Part shown: piece by piece, positions 8,011 to 14,788 of the stretch | Numbering within the stretch: the first letter of the stretch is position 1 | How the letters are laid out: the number at the start of each line of letters is the position of its first letter | Assembly: GCF_035989245.1 (NCBI RefSeq) | Contig: NZ_JAYMFF010000018.1 | Location: 1-64,000, forward strand | Direction of reading: 5' to 3' | Length of the DNA stretch: 64,000 nt | From: Adlercreutzia wanghongyangiae | Lineage (GTDB): Bacteria > Actinomycetota > Coriobacteriia > Coriobacteriales > Eggerthellaceae | Translations under genes and position numbers: made by a program | The notes under the pieces: model-generated | Database searches by the model: none | What the model was told of the DNA's origin: nothing | The model's input: only the letters and a program-made list of their open reading frames with translations

Positions 8011-8042
8011 CGGCCCGGAAAGCATCGCGGCTTTCCGGGCCG
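8011..8042 (+). terminator. Intrinsic terminator after the SDR gene
   Basis: A 13-bp perfect stem (CGGCCCGGAAAGC 8011-8023 with GCTTTCCGGGCCG 8030-8042) is followed by a T-rich ATTCTTTCT. Confidence 0.85.
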
Positions 8043-8120
8043 ATTCTTTCTGGTTGCGTGTTTGGATGTTTTAGGATGTGGCGGAGGGAGCTAGCCACTC
8101 GGCCGCGCCTCAACGTTTCC

Positions 8121-8186
8121 CTTATTTCCCTATTTCTTCCCTTATTTCCCTATTTCTTCCCTTATTTCCCTATTTCTTCCCTTATT
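8121..8186 (+). repeat. Three 20-bp tandem repeats upstream of the AlbA_2 gene
   Basis: CTTATTTCCCTATTTCTTCC occurs three times without a mismatch (8121-8140, 8141-8160, 8161-8180), plus the first six bases of a fourth unit. The tract is AT-rich in a GC-rich genome and ends 24 bases before the start codon at 8211. A single copy lies at about 16626-16645, in front of the decayed second module. It could be a repeated operator, a copy-number switch for promoter spacing, or both. Confidence 0.9.
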
Positions 8187-8210
8187 CTGCTTTCAATGGA
8201 AAGGAGAGGG

Positions 8211-9605
8211 ATGATGGAGCGCTCTGTCTTCGAGGATATACTGCAGCAAGGTGAATCTACGACAGTCGAGTTTAAAAGATGCGGTTCTAAGCCAGAGCGA
8301 GATTCGCTCGAGACGCTATGCTCCTTCGCCAACAGGAACGGCGGCAGTCTATTTCTGGGAGTGACGGACGATGGAATCGTGCAAGGCATTCCCTCGCAGA
8401 GCATACTTGATGTGGAGCGTAATCTCATCAACTGTACGTGCAATCCCAATTTGTTCAATATGCCGCCTAGTTTGGAGTTCGAGCAAATCGAGTATGACGG
8501 GCGATGGGTTTTGCGTGTTTGGGTGCCACCCACCCAAGGCGTGTTTCGTTTCAAGGGCAAAGTGTACGATAGGTTCGCCGATGCCGACGTTGTTTTGAGA
8601 ACCGATGCTCAGATTGCCTCCCTCTATCTGAGGAAGTACTCGGTGTTCACCGAGCAGCACATCTTTCCTTATTTGCGCATCGATGATTTAGAGCCCGGTC
8701 TTATCGATAAGTGCCGGAAGATGGCCTCAGCCAGAAGACCGAATCATCCCTGGGCTGAAATGGACGATTTCGAGCTATTGCGAAGCGCGCAGCTTTACAC
8801 AAGAGATATAGAGACGGGAGCTGAGGGTCTCAGCCGGGCTGCTGCGCTACTTCTCGGTCGTCGTGAAGTTGTGCTCTCCGCGTGTCCCGCCTATAAGACT
8901 GATGCGGTGTTTCGCGAGCAGCAGGCCGATCGCTACGACGACAGGGAAACAGTGAGGGACAACCTCGTGACAGCCTATGGCGCGCTGCGCGACTTCTGCG
9001 TGAAGCATCTTCCCGACCCGTTTTACCTCGAGGGCGACCGTCGAGTGAGCGTGCGCGATATCGTGGTGAGGGAGATGGTATCCAATACGCTTATCCACCG
9101 TGAATTTACGAGTCCTTTTCCCGCGAAGCTCATCATCGACGAGACGGGTCTGCGAACCGAAAACGCGAGTCGCGCTGTTTTCGAGGGGCGTTTAACGCTT
9201 TCCGATTTCAATCCCATACCAAAGAACCCGATCATTGCGAATTTTTTCACGCAAATTGGCTATGCGGAAGAGCTAGGGAGCGGTTTTCGTAATTTGGAGA
9301 AGTACGCAAAGGCGCTGTTTGGGGCCGACCCCGTACTCGAAGAGGGTGATGTGTTCAAAGCGCGCATTCCTCGCGGGGAGGATTCGCATGCGAAATCGAA
9401 GACGGGCAACTCTCTGAAGGAAGGTGTGAGACTCGCCATTATCGCTCTTTTGGAAGAGAGGAAGTCGCTGACGGCCGGCGAAGTGGCTGCCGAACTTCGC
9501 ATCTCATCGAAAACTGCGGCGAAATATCTTAAGGAGCTTGTGGCGGAAGGCCTTGCTGAAGCCGATGGGAATGTAAGAACGAGGCGATATTATTGGGCGG
9601 GATGA
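8211..9605 (+). CDS. AlbA_2 (Schlafen-type) domain / GHKL-like regulator
   Basis: 464 residues from ATG 8211 (ATG 8214 also possible; AAGGAG at 8201-8206 suits 8214 best). The N-terminal AlbA_2 domain shows ESTTVEFKR and FANRNGGSLFLGVTDDGIVQGI (about residues 13-65). The middle carries an HATPase_c_4-like region, IVVREMVSNTLIHREF. The C-terminus is a winged helix (GEVAAELRISSKTAAKYLKEL). Such proteins are usually called RecG-like or transcriptional regulators; some AlbA/Schlafen proteins act in phage defence, but function here is unknown. Codon usage is less GC-biased than its neighbours, suggesting transfer. Its stop TGA (9603-9605) overlaps the first bases of a 51-base copy of the SDR gene 3' end. 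Confidence 0.85.
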   Translation: MMERSVFEDILQQGESTTVEFKRCGSKPERDSLETLCSFANRNGGSLFLGVTDDGIVQGIPSQSILDVERNLINCTCNPNLFNMPPSLEFEQIEYDGRWVLRVWVPPTQGVFRFKGKVYDRFADADVVLRTDAQIASLYLRKYSVFTEQHIFPYLRIDDLEPGLIDKCRKMASARRPNHPWAEMDDFELLRSAQLYTRDIETGAEGLSRAAALLLGRREVVLSACPAYKTDAVFREQQADRYDDRETVRDNLVTAYGALRDFCVKHLPDPFYLEGDRRVSVRDIVVREMVSNTLIHREFTSPFPAKLIIDETGLRTENASRAVFEGRLTLSDFNPIPKNPIIANFFTQIGYAEELGSGFRNLEKYAKALFGADPVLEEGDVFKARIPRGEDSHAKSKTGNSLKEGVRLAIIALLEERKSLTAGEVAAELRISSKTAAKYLKELVAEGLAEADGNVRTRRYYWAG

Positions 9606-9652
9606 GCGGCGAGACCCTCACTCTGGAAGGCGGCATGGGCCTGCGTCCGTAA
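9602..9652 (+). pseudogene. Duplicated 3' end of the SDR gene (17 codons)
   Basis: These 51 bases match the last 51 bases of the SDR gene (7929-7979) at 49 positions, including reading frame and stop (TAA here, TAG there). The match begins exactly at ATGAGCGGCGAG. The AlbA_2 gene with its upstream tandem repeats therefore lies between two direct repeats of the SDR gene end, as expected for a module integrated at, or recombined into, the 3' end of that gene. Confidence 0.9.
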
Positions 9653-9678
9653 GTGCTTTTCGGATAGCGAATCGTCGT

Positions 9679-9718
9679 GGTGCCGGCCTGGAGACCCCGT
9701 GGTTTCCGGGCCGGCACC
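9679..9718 (+). terminator. Terminator-like hairpin after the AlbA_2 module
   Basis: GGTGCCGGCC (9679-9688) pairs with GGCCGGCACC (9709-9718), followed by TGTTT. It sits where a terminator follows the intact SDR gene but has a different sequence. Confidence 0.6.
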
Positions 9719-9750
9719 TGTTTGGAGGCCGAAGCGTTATCCGACTCGGG

Positions 9751-9778
9751 TCGACATCGACTGCGCTCGTGGTAAAAT
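9751..9778 (+). promoter_or_regulatory. Likely promoter of the MNT/HEPN pair
   Basis: TCGACA (9751-9756) and TAAAAT (9773-9778), spaced by 16 bases, lie 22 bases before the MNT start codon. Confidence 0.45.
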
Positions 9779-9800
9779 TACGAGCGAATGAGGTGATGAC

Positions 9801-10187
9801 ATGGAAGTAAACAAGGTTTTGGCCGTCAGAGACCTTGAGGCCCAGGGCAAGCACCGTTTGGCTTTGCCCGGTGACCTGCTTGATCTTATTGTGCGCGGCA
9901 TTACCTCGGCGATTCCGACGGAGAGCATTTATGTGTTCGGCAGCTATGCCCGCGGAGAGGCGGGGCCGTCCAGCGACATCGACCTCTTTGTCGTTACGAG
10001 CGACGACAAAGAGCGGCCGCTCCAGTACGCCACCATGGCCTCTATGAAGGTGGCCGACGACATCATTCGCAGCGGCTACGACTACGATTTGCTAACGCGA
10101 CCCCGGCAGCAGTACGAGTCGCGCCGCCGTAAGCGCACTTGCATCGACGGCATCGTGAGTCGTGAGGGCGTGAAGATATATGGCTAG
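9801..10187 (+). CDS. MNT-type nucleotidyltransferase (antitoxin-like)
   Basis: 128 residues. The minimal nucleotidyltransferase motif GSYARGEAGPSSDIDLFVV (about residues 49-67) carries the two metal-binding Asp, with a third acidic cluster at YDYDLL. Proteins of this size next to a HEPN protein form HEPN/MNT toxin-antitoxin modules, in which the MNT enzyme typically neutralises the HEPN RNase by adenylylation. The start has GAGGTGATG about 5 bases upstream. The stop overlaps the next gene by 8 bases, which fits coupled translation of the pair. The role as antitoxin is inference from family and arrangement. Confidence 0.85.
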   Translation: MEVNKVLAVRDLEAQGKHRLALPGDLLDLIVRGITSAIPTESIYVFGSYARGEAGPSSDIDLFVVTSDDKERPLQYATMASMKVADDIIRSGYDYDLLTRPRQQYESRRRKRTCIDGIVSREGVKIYG

Positions 10188-10590
10188 CGAGTACCGGGGG
10201 CTTCTCTACGCGGCGAACGCCGACGTGGAGGCCATTGGCGCCCTTGCCGCCGCCGGCGTTGCGACTCATACCGAGAGCATCGGGTACCATGCTCAGCAGG
10301 CGGCAGAGAAGATGGTCAAAGCCGCTTTCGAAGTGCGGGATTCTGATTATCCGTTTACTCACAACATTCGACTGCTGCTCATGCGTGCGCAGGAGAAAGA
10401 GCTGCTGGGCGAGCCGTCGGATGAGGTCGTTGAGGCAGCACTTTACCTGACGGGCCTCATTTCTGTGACGCGCTATGCCGAGGCGCCTGATTTTCAAGAA
10501 GGCGAGGCGCGACGTGCTGTCGAGTGCGCTAATCGCATAGCTGCCTTTCTTCGCGAAAACGGTTTCGACGCGATTGAGATCAAGATTTAA
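10180..10590 (+). CDS. HEPN-domain protein (toxin-like)
   Basis: 136 residues, HEPN superfamily of the PF05168 type: GYHAQQAAEKMVKAAFEV (about residues 33-50) followed by YPFTHNIRLLL, then a C-terminal helix bundle with TRYAEAP. HEPN proteins paired with MNT enzymes are commonly RNases. The canonical R-x4-6-H catalytic motif is not evident here: the nearest is R-x7-H in RDSDYPFTH, so catalytic activity is uncertain. It overlaps the MNT gene by 8 bases. With that partner it forms a candidate toxin-antitoxin or abortive-infection module inside the accessory region. Confidence 0.82.
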   Translation: MASEYRGLLYAANADVEAIGALAAAGVATHTESIGYHAQQAAEKMVKAAFEVRDSDYPFTHNIRLLLMRAQEKELLGEPSDEVVEAALYLTGLISVTRYAEAPDFQEGEARRAVECANRIAAFLRENGFDAIEIKI

Positions 10591-10614
10591 GCGTCACTGA
10601 CACGCTTTCTAGGA

Positions 10615-10815
10615 GCTTGCTCAGCATTGTTTTTGCGAGGCCTCTCGTGAGCACGCTTGCCGATCGCATGGGGTAAGCCGCGCCGCTCCAGCGCGACGAG
10701 AATCGTTGGCTCGACTACCTCAACGATGCCGACCGGCTGGTAGAAAGCGCCGTGGGCGCGTGCCTGCTTGCTCGCTCCAAGAAGGAGCACTTCGACGTTC
10801 ATTGGTGGCGAGAGA
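10615..10815 (+). pseudogene. Decayed DUF4143 ATPase gene (three fused fragments)
   Basis: About 200 bases are a collage of three pieces of the intact ATPase gene at 16926-18116. Bases 10615-10678 match the operator half (TTGCTCAG) and first codons (CTCTCGTGAGCACGCTTGCC), 10691-10735 match about 17457-17500 (CGACGAGAATCG.TGGCTCGACTA), and 10738-10815 match about 17841-17918. The large parts between are deleted and the frame is broken. It shows that a paralogous ATPase module once stood next to the MNT/HEPN pair. Confidence 0.9.
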
Positions 10816-11076
10816 GGCAGCTCGCCGCGCACCCCATCGGCGAAAAAACCTGCTGGCGTTGTCAACCTGTGCTAAACTTACCGACATGCTGTTAACGAAG
10901 CGCACATACACTTGCCTGGGGGGGGGTCTCACCGCTAAGACGGTGTGAGCCCTCGCGCGCTAGCGCAGCATTTCCGCGGGACGAGTTCTCGCAGCAATCA
11001 CGTAGATACAATCGAATAGCGGACTTCTTTTGGGCGCTCGCTTGCGCTTGGGGCTGTTTCGCGAAGGGCGGCTCCG
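10816..11076. other. Non-coding stretch with a G9 tract and small hairpin
   Basis: No gene is recognised. It contains nine consecutive G's (10918-10926) followed by a small hairpin (CTCACCG/CGGTGTGAG, about 10928-10948). The start of the next gene has a modest GAAGGGCGG ribosome-binding site. Confidence 0.5.
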
Positions 11077-12045
11077 ATGACTGAGACGCTAGATAATGAG
11101 CTACTCGGGGGTTCCGAAGGGTCTCTTGCTGACGAGCGGAATGCTCATCGGCGGGGGGACGCCGCCGGCTCCTTTGAGTGCGAGTTCGGTTCCTTTCGCT
11201 TCACGAAAGATGAGGCGGCATCCAACTTTAAGAAGCTGGCAGAGTGCTACTTCAACCGTAACTTCTGCACGCTTCCAAAGGCAGAGATCGATCTGATGAT
11301 GTTCGAATTCCTGCTTGACGCCTACGTTCCAAACGGTTTTCTGGCTCCAGGAGAGGACGACAAGAGCGATGCGGAGAATGGCTTAGGGCCGAGGAGGAAC
11401 GCTCCTAGCACCCTGACTCTTGCCATGCAGCTTGGAATAACTCCCGCGCGGGTGGAGGGTTATCTGGAACGTCACGCGCTGAAGAGCGAGCCCCCTTCCG
11501 AGGGATGCTGGTGGGAGTCGCTGGAAACCGCTTTGTGCAAATGCAACTACTTCGTAGAGGGCGAAAAAGCGTACTTCACGCTGCCAGATAGGTATACGAA
11601 GCACGTTTTGACGGAAGCGCTGAACAGCGGCGGGTACTACTACGACTTCTCCTTCAATGCGAAGAATCTGATTGTCCCTTGCTCGACGCTCGTTGCCCTT
11701 GCGGTGAACTTGTATGTTTGCCAAAACGGGGACGACGAGAAAAAACTCTCGCAAGTCAAGGACGTGTTGCGTGGTCAAGCGCGAGAGGTCGGTGGCTTTG
11801 CGGGAGAGGATGCCGAAAAGAGGCTCGAATTGATTTTCGAAGAGGACGATTCGACCAAAGGCTGGGGGAGCGACCGGTTCATGGCGGTGGGAGATGTCAT
11901 GTTCTCCCTTGTCGGTGTCGCTGAGACCGCGCTCAACCTCACCGGTATCTTCCCCAGTGGAGGGGCTATCACTTCGACGCTCGAAAAGATGTTCAAGGCC
12001 ATTTCCGAAAACGTCAAACTGAAAAAGGAGAAGAAAGGAAGGTAG
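11077..12045 (+). CDS. Uncharacterised protein heading the zinc-ribbon operon
   Basis: 322 residues, not recognised. The N-terminal ~35 residues are polar and probably disordered. Most of the rest looks like a soluble alpha/beta protein (FGSFRFTKDEAASNFKKLAECYF at the start of the folded part). Near the C-terminus a weakly hydrophobic stretch (FMAVGDVMFSLVGVAETALNLTGIF) precedes a Lys-rich end (KLKKEKKGR). It has no Cys-pair zinc motif, unlike the four genes after it. Its stop lies two bases before the next ATG, so it is translationally coupled to the first zinc-ribbon gene and probably acts with it. Base composition is a little lower in GC than the neighbours. Confidence 0.7.
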   Translation: MTETLDNELLGGSEGSLADERNAHRRGDAAGSFECEFGSFRFTKDEAASNFKKLAECYFNRNFCTLPKAEIDLMMFEFLLDAYVPNGFLAPGEDDKSDAENGLGPRRNAPSTLTLAMQLGITPARVEGYLERHALKSEPPSEGCWWESLETALCKCNYFVEGEKAYFTLPDRYTKHVLTEALNSGGYYYDFSFNAKNLIVPCSTLVALAVNLYVCQNGDDEKKLSQVKDVLRGQAREVGGFAGEDAEKRLELIFEEDDSTKGWGSDRFMAVGDVMFSLVGVAETALNLTGIFPSGGAITSTLEKMFKAISENVKLKKEKKGR

Positions 12046-12047
12046 TT

Positions 12048-13235
12048 ATGTTCTGTTCAAAGTGCGGGAATGAGATCGCGGAGGGGTCGGCCTTCTGCGG
12101 GAAGTGCGGGGCGCCGGTGGGCGCTCAGGCAGGCGGTGTCACGCCGGCCGGGAGCGCGCAGGGCGCGGCGACCGGCGGCGCCGGGGCCGGGGCGCCGGCG
12201 CCCAAGAGGAGCGGCGCCAAGATCGGCGTTATCGCGGCCGTTGCCGTGGTCGCGGTGGTGCTCGTCGCTGGGTTCGCGACGAACGGGTTCGGGCTCGCCG
12301 GCGTGCAGCCCAAGGAGGCGGTGGAGGTTCCCGCCGCGAGCCAGGGCGCGGACGGTCAGGAGGGGGCGAACGCTGTCGATGGCCAGGGTGCCGATGTCGG
12401 CGAGAACGCGGGCGATGCCCAGGGAGACGTCCAGGATGCGGCCGGTGCCGCGGTGAAGTCGGCGGTGGAGGCCTACACGTGGGACGAGCTGTCGCAGATA
12501 TCGGCCGAGATCGGCGCGGCCGGCGACGAGGCGGCGGCCATCGAGGTGGCGAAGAAATACAACCTGTGCACGCCGGAGGGGAAACTGGACGGCACGCAGG
12601 TGAAATCGGTGACGCTGGCGGACGGCACCCAGACCACGGTGCAGATCGTCGGCTTCGCCCATGATGACAAGACCGCGGGCGGCAAGGCGGGCATTACGTT
12701 TATTTTTGGTGACTGCATCGCTGAGGCGCCTATGAATAGTTCCAGCACAAATGCAGGTGGCTGGGAGGCTTCTCAAATGCGGGCATCATTGAATGGTGAA
12801 GGGTTGAGCCTTCTGCCAAGTGACCTGGCGGCAGCTGTTGTTCCCGTTGATAAACTCACTAACAATGTGGGTGAAACCGACAGCGTATCTTCGGTGTCCA
12901 CTACATCAGACAAGCTGTGGTTGTTCTCGTATGCGGAGCTCGCGGGTCCAATTCGTTCCGAACAGCTTGGTGTCGGCAGTAGTTATGAGAAGTACGCTGC
13001 TGTCTTTAATGCTGAGGGTTCTCCATACATGTTGTTCGAGGACGTAAGGGAATCCGACCCAGAAAATACAATTCTTATCAAAAATATGAGTGGGCAACCG
13101 CAATACTGGCCGGAGCGTTCTCCGGATCCGAGAGAGTCGGGCTCCTTTCAGCTTGTGACAGACCACGGCCGTCCTCGCGATTACGGTGCAGGTGCTGACT
13201 ATGTCGATGGTGTGGTTCCTGGCTTCTGCATTTAA
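12048..13235 (+). CDS. Zinc-ribbon membrane protein with DUF6273-like domain
   Basis: 395 residues. The N-terminal double-knuckle zinc ribbon is CSKCGNEIAEGSAFCGKCG (residues 3-21). It is followed by an Ala/Gly/Pro linker and one membrane helix (about residues 58-80), then a Gly/Ala/Asp-rich region. The outer domain from about residue 140 resembles DUF6273 (AYTWDELSQIS..., WEASQMRASLN, TTSDKLWLFSYAEL), a module common in gut Firmicutes and Coriobacteriia. From about base 12690 the sequence drops sharply in GC, so the C-terminal half may have been acquired separately. Topology is inferred as zinc ribbon inside, DUF6273 outside. Biochemical role unknown. Confidence 0.75.
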   Translation: MFCSKCGNEIAEGSAFCGKCGAPVGAQAGGVTPAGSAQGAATGGAGAGAPAPKRSGAKIGVIAAVAVVAVVLVAGFATNGFGLAGVQPKEAVEVPAASQGADGQEGANAVDGQGADVGENAGDAQGDVQDAAGAAVKSAVEAYTWDELSQISAEIGAAGDEAAAIEVAKKYNLCTPEGKLDGTQVKSVTLADGTQTTVQIVGFAHDDKTAGGKAGITFIFGDCIAEAPMNSSSTNAGGWEASQMRASLNGEGLSLLPSDLAAAVVPVDKLTNNVGETDSVSSVSTTSDKLWLFSYAELAGPIRSEQLGVGSSYEKYAAVFNAEGSPYMLFEDVRESDPENTILIKNMSGQPQYWPERSPDPRESGSFQLVTDHGRPRDYGAGADYVDGVVPGFCI

Positions 13236-13348
13236 GGAACTGTTCCGTGGCTGAGGGACGCATTTCGCATGATGGGGAATAAGGGGATCGCCCCCTATCT
13301 TGTCGATTCGCGAATGGTTTCGCATCTAACTTGCATGAAAGGACTCAC

Positions 13349-13993
13349 ATGGGATTTCTGGACAACGTGACCTCGGCGGTGAACCGGGGGACGGCGGCCG
13401 CGGGGCGCGGCGCCGACAAGATGAAGCTGAACGCGCGCATCGGCGAGCTGAACAAGCAGCGGCAGGGCCTGGCTGCCCAGCTGGGGGCGAGCCTGTACGA
13501 GGCGACGCGGGGCGATGCGGCGCTCGTGGCCGGGCGCGAGGCGCTCTACGAGGGGATCGCCCGCGTGGACGCCGAGCGCGAGGAGTGCCAGCGCCAGATC
13601 GCGGCCATCGACGAGCAGGCGGCCGCCGCGGCGACGGCGGCCGCGGGCTTCACCTGCGCGGTGTGCGGGGCCCGCATGAGCGGCGCCGACCTGTTCTGCT
13701 CGGGCTGCGGCACGCCGGCCGACAAGGCCCGGGCCCAGGTAGCCCCTGCGCGGGCCGTACCCACCGGCCCCGCGTGCGCGAGCTGCGGGGCGCCGCTCGG
13801 TGAGGGCGATATGTTCTGCATGAGCTGCGGAGCCAAGGTTGCGCCGCCCGCGGTTTGCGCTGGCGCCGGAATCGGCGACGCCGAGCTGATCGAGAATGCG
13901 GGTGTCGGCGCGTCCGAGCTAGTCGAGGTCGACGGCGACGGCAATAAGGTCGTGGCGCCCGGCGGCGAGGGCGCCCCGAAGGGAGGGGAATAG
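13349..13993 (+). CDS. Coiled-coil protein with two zinc ribbons
   Basis: 214 residues from ATG 13349 (AAAGGA at 13338-13343). The N-terminal ~90 residues are predicted helical/coiled coil (MKLNARIGELNKQRQGLAAQL; EREECQRQIAAIDEQ). Two zinc ribbons follow: CAVCGARMSGADLFCSGCG at about residue 103 and CASCGAPLGEGDMFCMSCG at about 143. There is no signal peptide or membrane helix, so it is probably cytoplasmic. The N-terminal MGFLDNVTSAVNRG resembles small proteins that bind membranes or partner subunits. The next gene starts 2 bases after the stop. It may be the soluble adaptor of this zinc-ribbon cluster, as inference. Confidence 0.72.
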   Translation: MGFLDNVTSAVNRGTAAAGRGADKMKLNARIGELNKQRQGLAAQLGASLYEATRGDAALVAGREALYEGIARVDAEREECQRQIAAIDEQAAAAATAAAGFTCAVCGARMSGADLFCSGCGTPADKARAQVAPARAVPTGPACASCGAPLGEGDMFCMSCGAKVAPPAVCAGAGIGDAELIENAGVGASELVEVDGDGNKVVAPGGEGAPKGGE

Positions 13994-13995
13994 CC

Positions 13996-14778
13996 ATGTT
14001 CTGCCCCCAGTGCGGCAACCAGCTGCCCGACGGCAGCGCCTTCTGCGGTAAGTGCGGCGCCAAGTTGGGCGCGGCGGCCCCTGCCCCCGCCGCGAGCGCG
14101 AGGGGGTCGGCCGCGGCGGCCCCCGCGGCCTTCAGGGCCCCGTCGGCCGCGGGCCCGTTCCCGCCCCTGCGCATAGCCGCCATCGCGATGGCCGCCGTCG
14201 CCTTGCTGTTCGCCCTCATGCCGTGGTTCTCCACCAGTTCCGCGGCGGTGACCGCGAGTGGTTACGCCTCGGGCGGTGCCGATCTGGTCGCCGGGCTCAC
14301 CGGCGCCGACGTGTCGTTGCCCGAGTTCAAGGAGAGCTACTCGGTGTTCCAGTTCGGCGAGCTGGCCGCCACGGCGACGACCTATCTGGATGCCGAGGCG
14401 CAGATAGCCGATGCGATGGAGGCCGCCGAGGTCGCGGCGTCGGGCCGTGCGCGGGCCATTAGCCTGAGCGAGCCCCAGGGGTCGCGCAAGCCGGCTGAAG
14501 CGCTGTTCATGGCAATGGTGTGCTGGGCTGCGTCGTGCCTTGTGGTCGTCGCCGGTGCCGTGTGCGCCCTGGTGACCCGCGGCCGCAACGGCCTGGTGCT
14601 GGGCATCGGCGCCGGGCTTCTGGCAGCCGTATCCCTCGCCTGGGCCTTCGGCTCCTATGGCGTCTTGGAATCGGCGGGCCTGGCCGTCTCGGGTGGGGCG
14701 ACGAACGCCATCGTGTGCGGCGCGGCTTCCATTGCGGTCATCGTGTGCGTGCTTGTCTCCCGACAGGCGAAGGCGTAA
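13996..14778 (+). CDS. Zinc-ribbon protein with four membrane helices
   Basis: 260 residues. The N-terminal ribbon is CPQCGNQLPDGSAFCGKCG (residues 3-21). An Ala/Pro-rich linker leads to a first membrane helix (about 55-76), then a ~90-residue outer loop, then three more helices (about 173-195, 200-222, 232-256). No catalytic motif is visible. Its ribbon is nearly the same as those of the genes on both sides, so the cluster likely arose by duplication of the ribbon module. The start lies 2 bases after the preceding stop. Confidence 0.72.
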   Translation: MFCPQCGNQLPDGSAFCGKCGAKLGAAAPAPAASARGSAAAAPAAFRAPSAAGPFPPLRIAAIAMAAVALLFALMPWFSTSSAAVTASGYASGGADLVAGLTGADVSLPEFKESYSVFQFGELAATATTYLDAEAQIADAMEAAEVAASGRARAISLSEPQGSRKPAEALFMAMVCWAASCLVVVAGAVCALVTRGRNGLVLGIGAGLLAAVSLAWAFGSYGVLESAGLAVSGGATNAIVCGAASIAVIVCVLVSRQAKA

Positions 14779-14788
14779 GGAGACTCCC

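Noticed and set aside
10886..10948. 20-codon frame through the G9 tract
   Set aside because: No ribosome-binding site and no similarity; the G tract makes the frame unstable.
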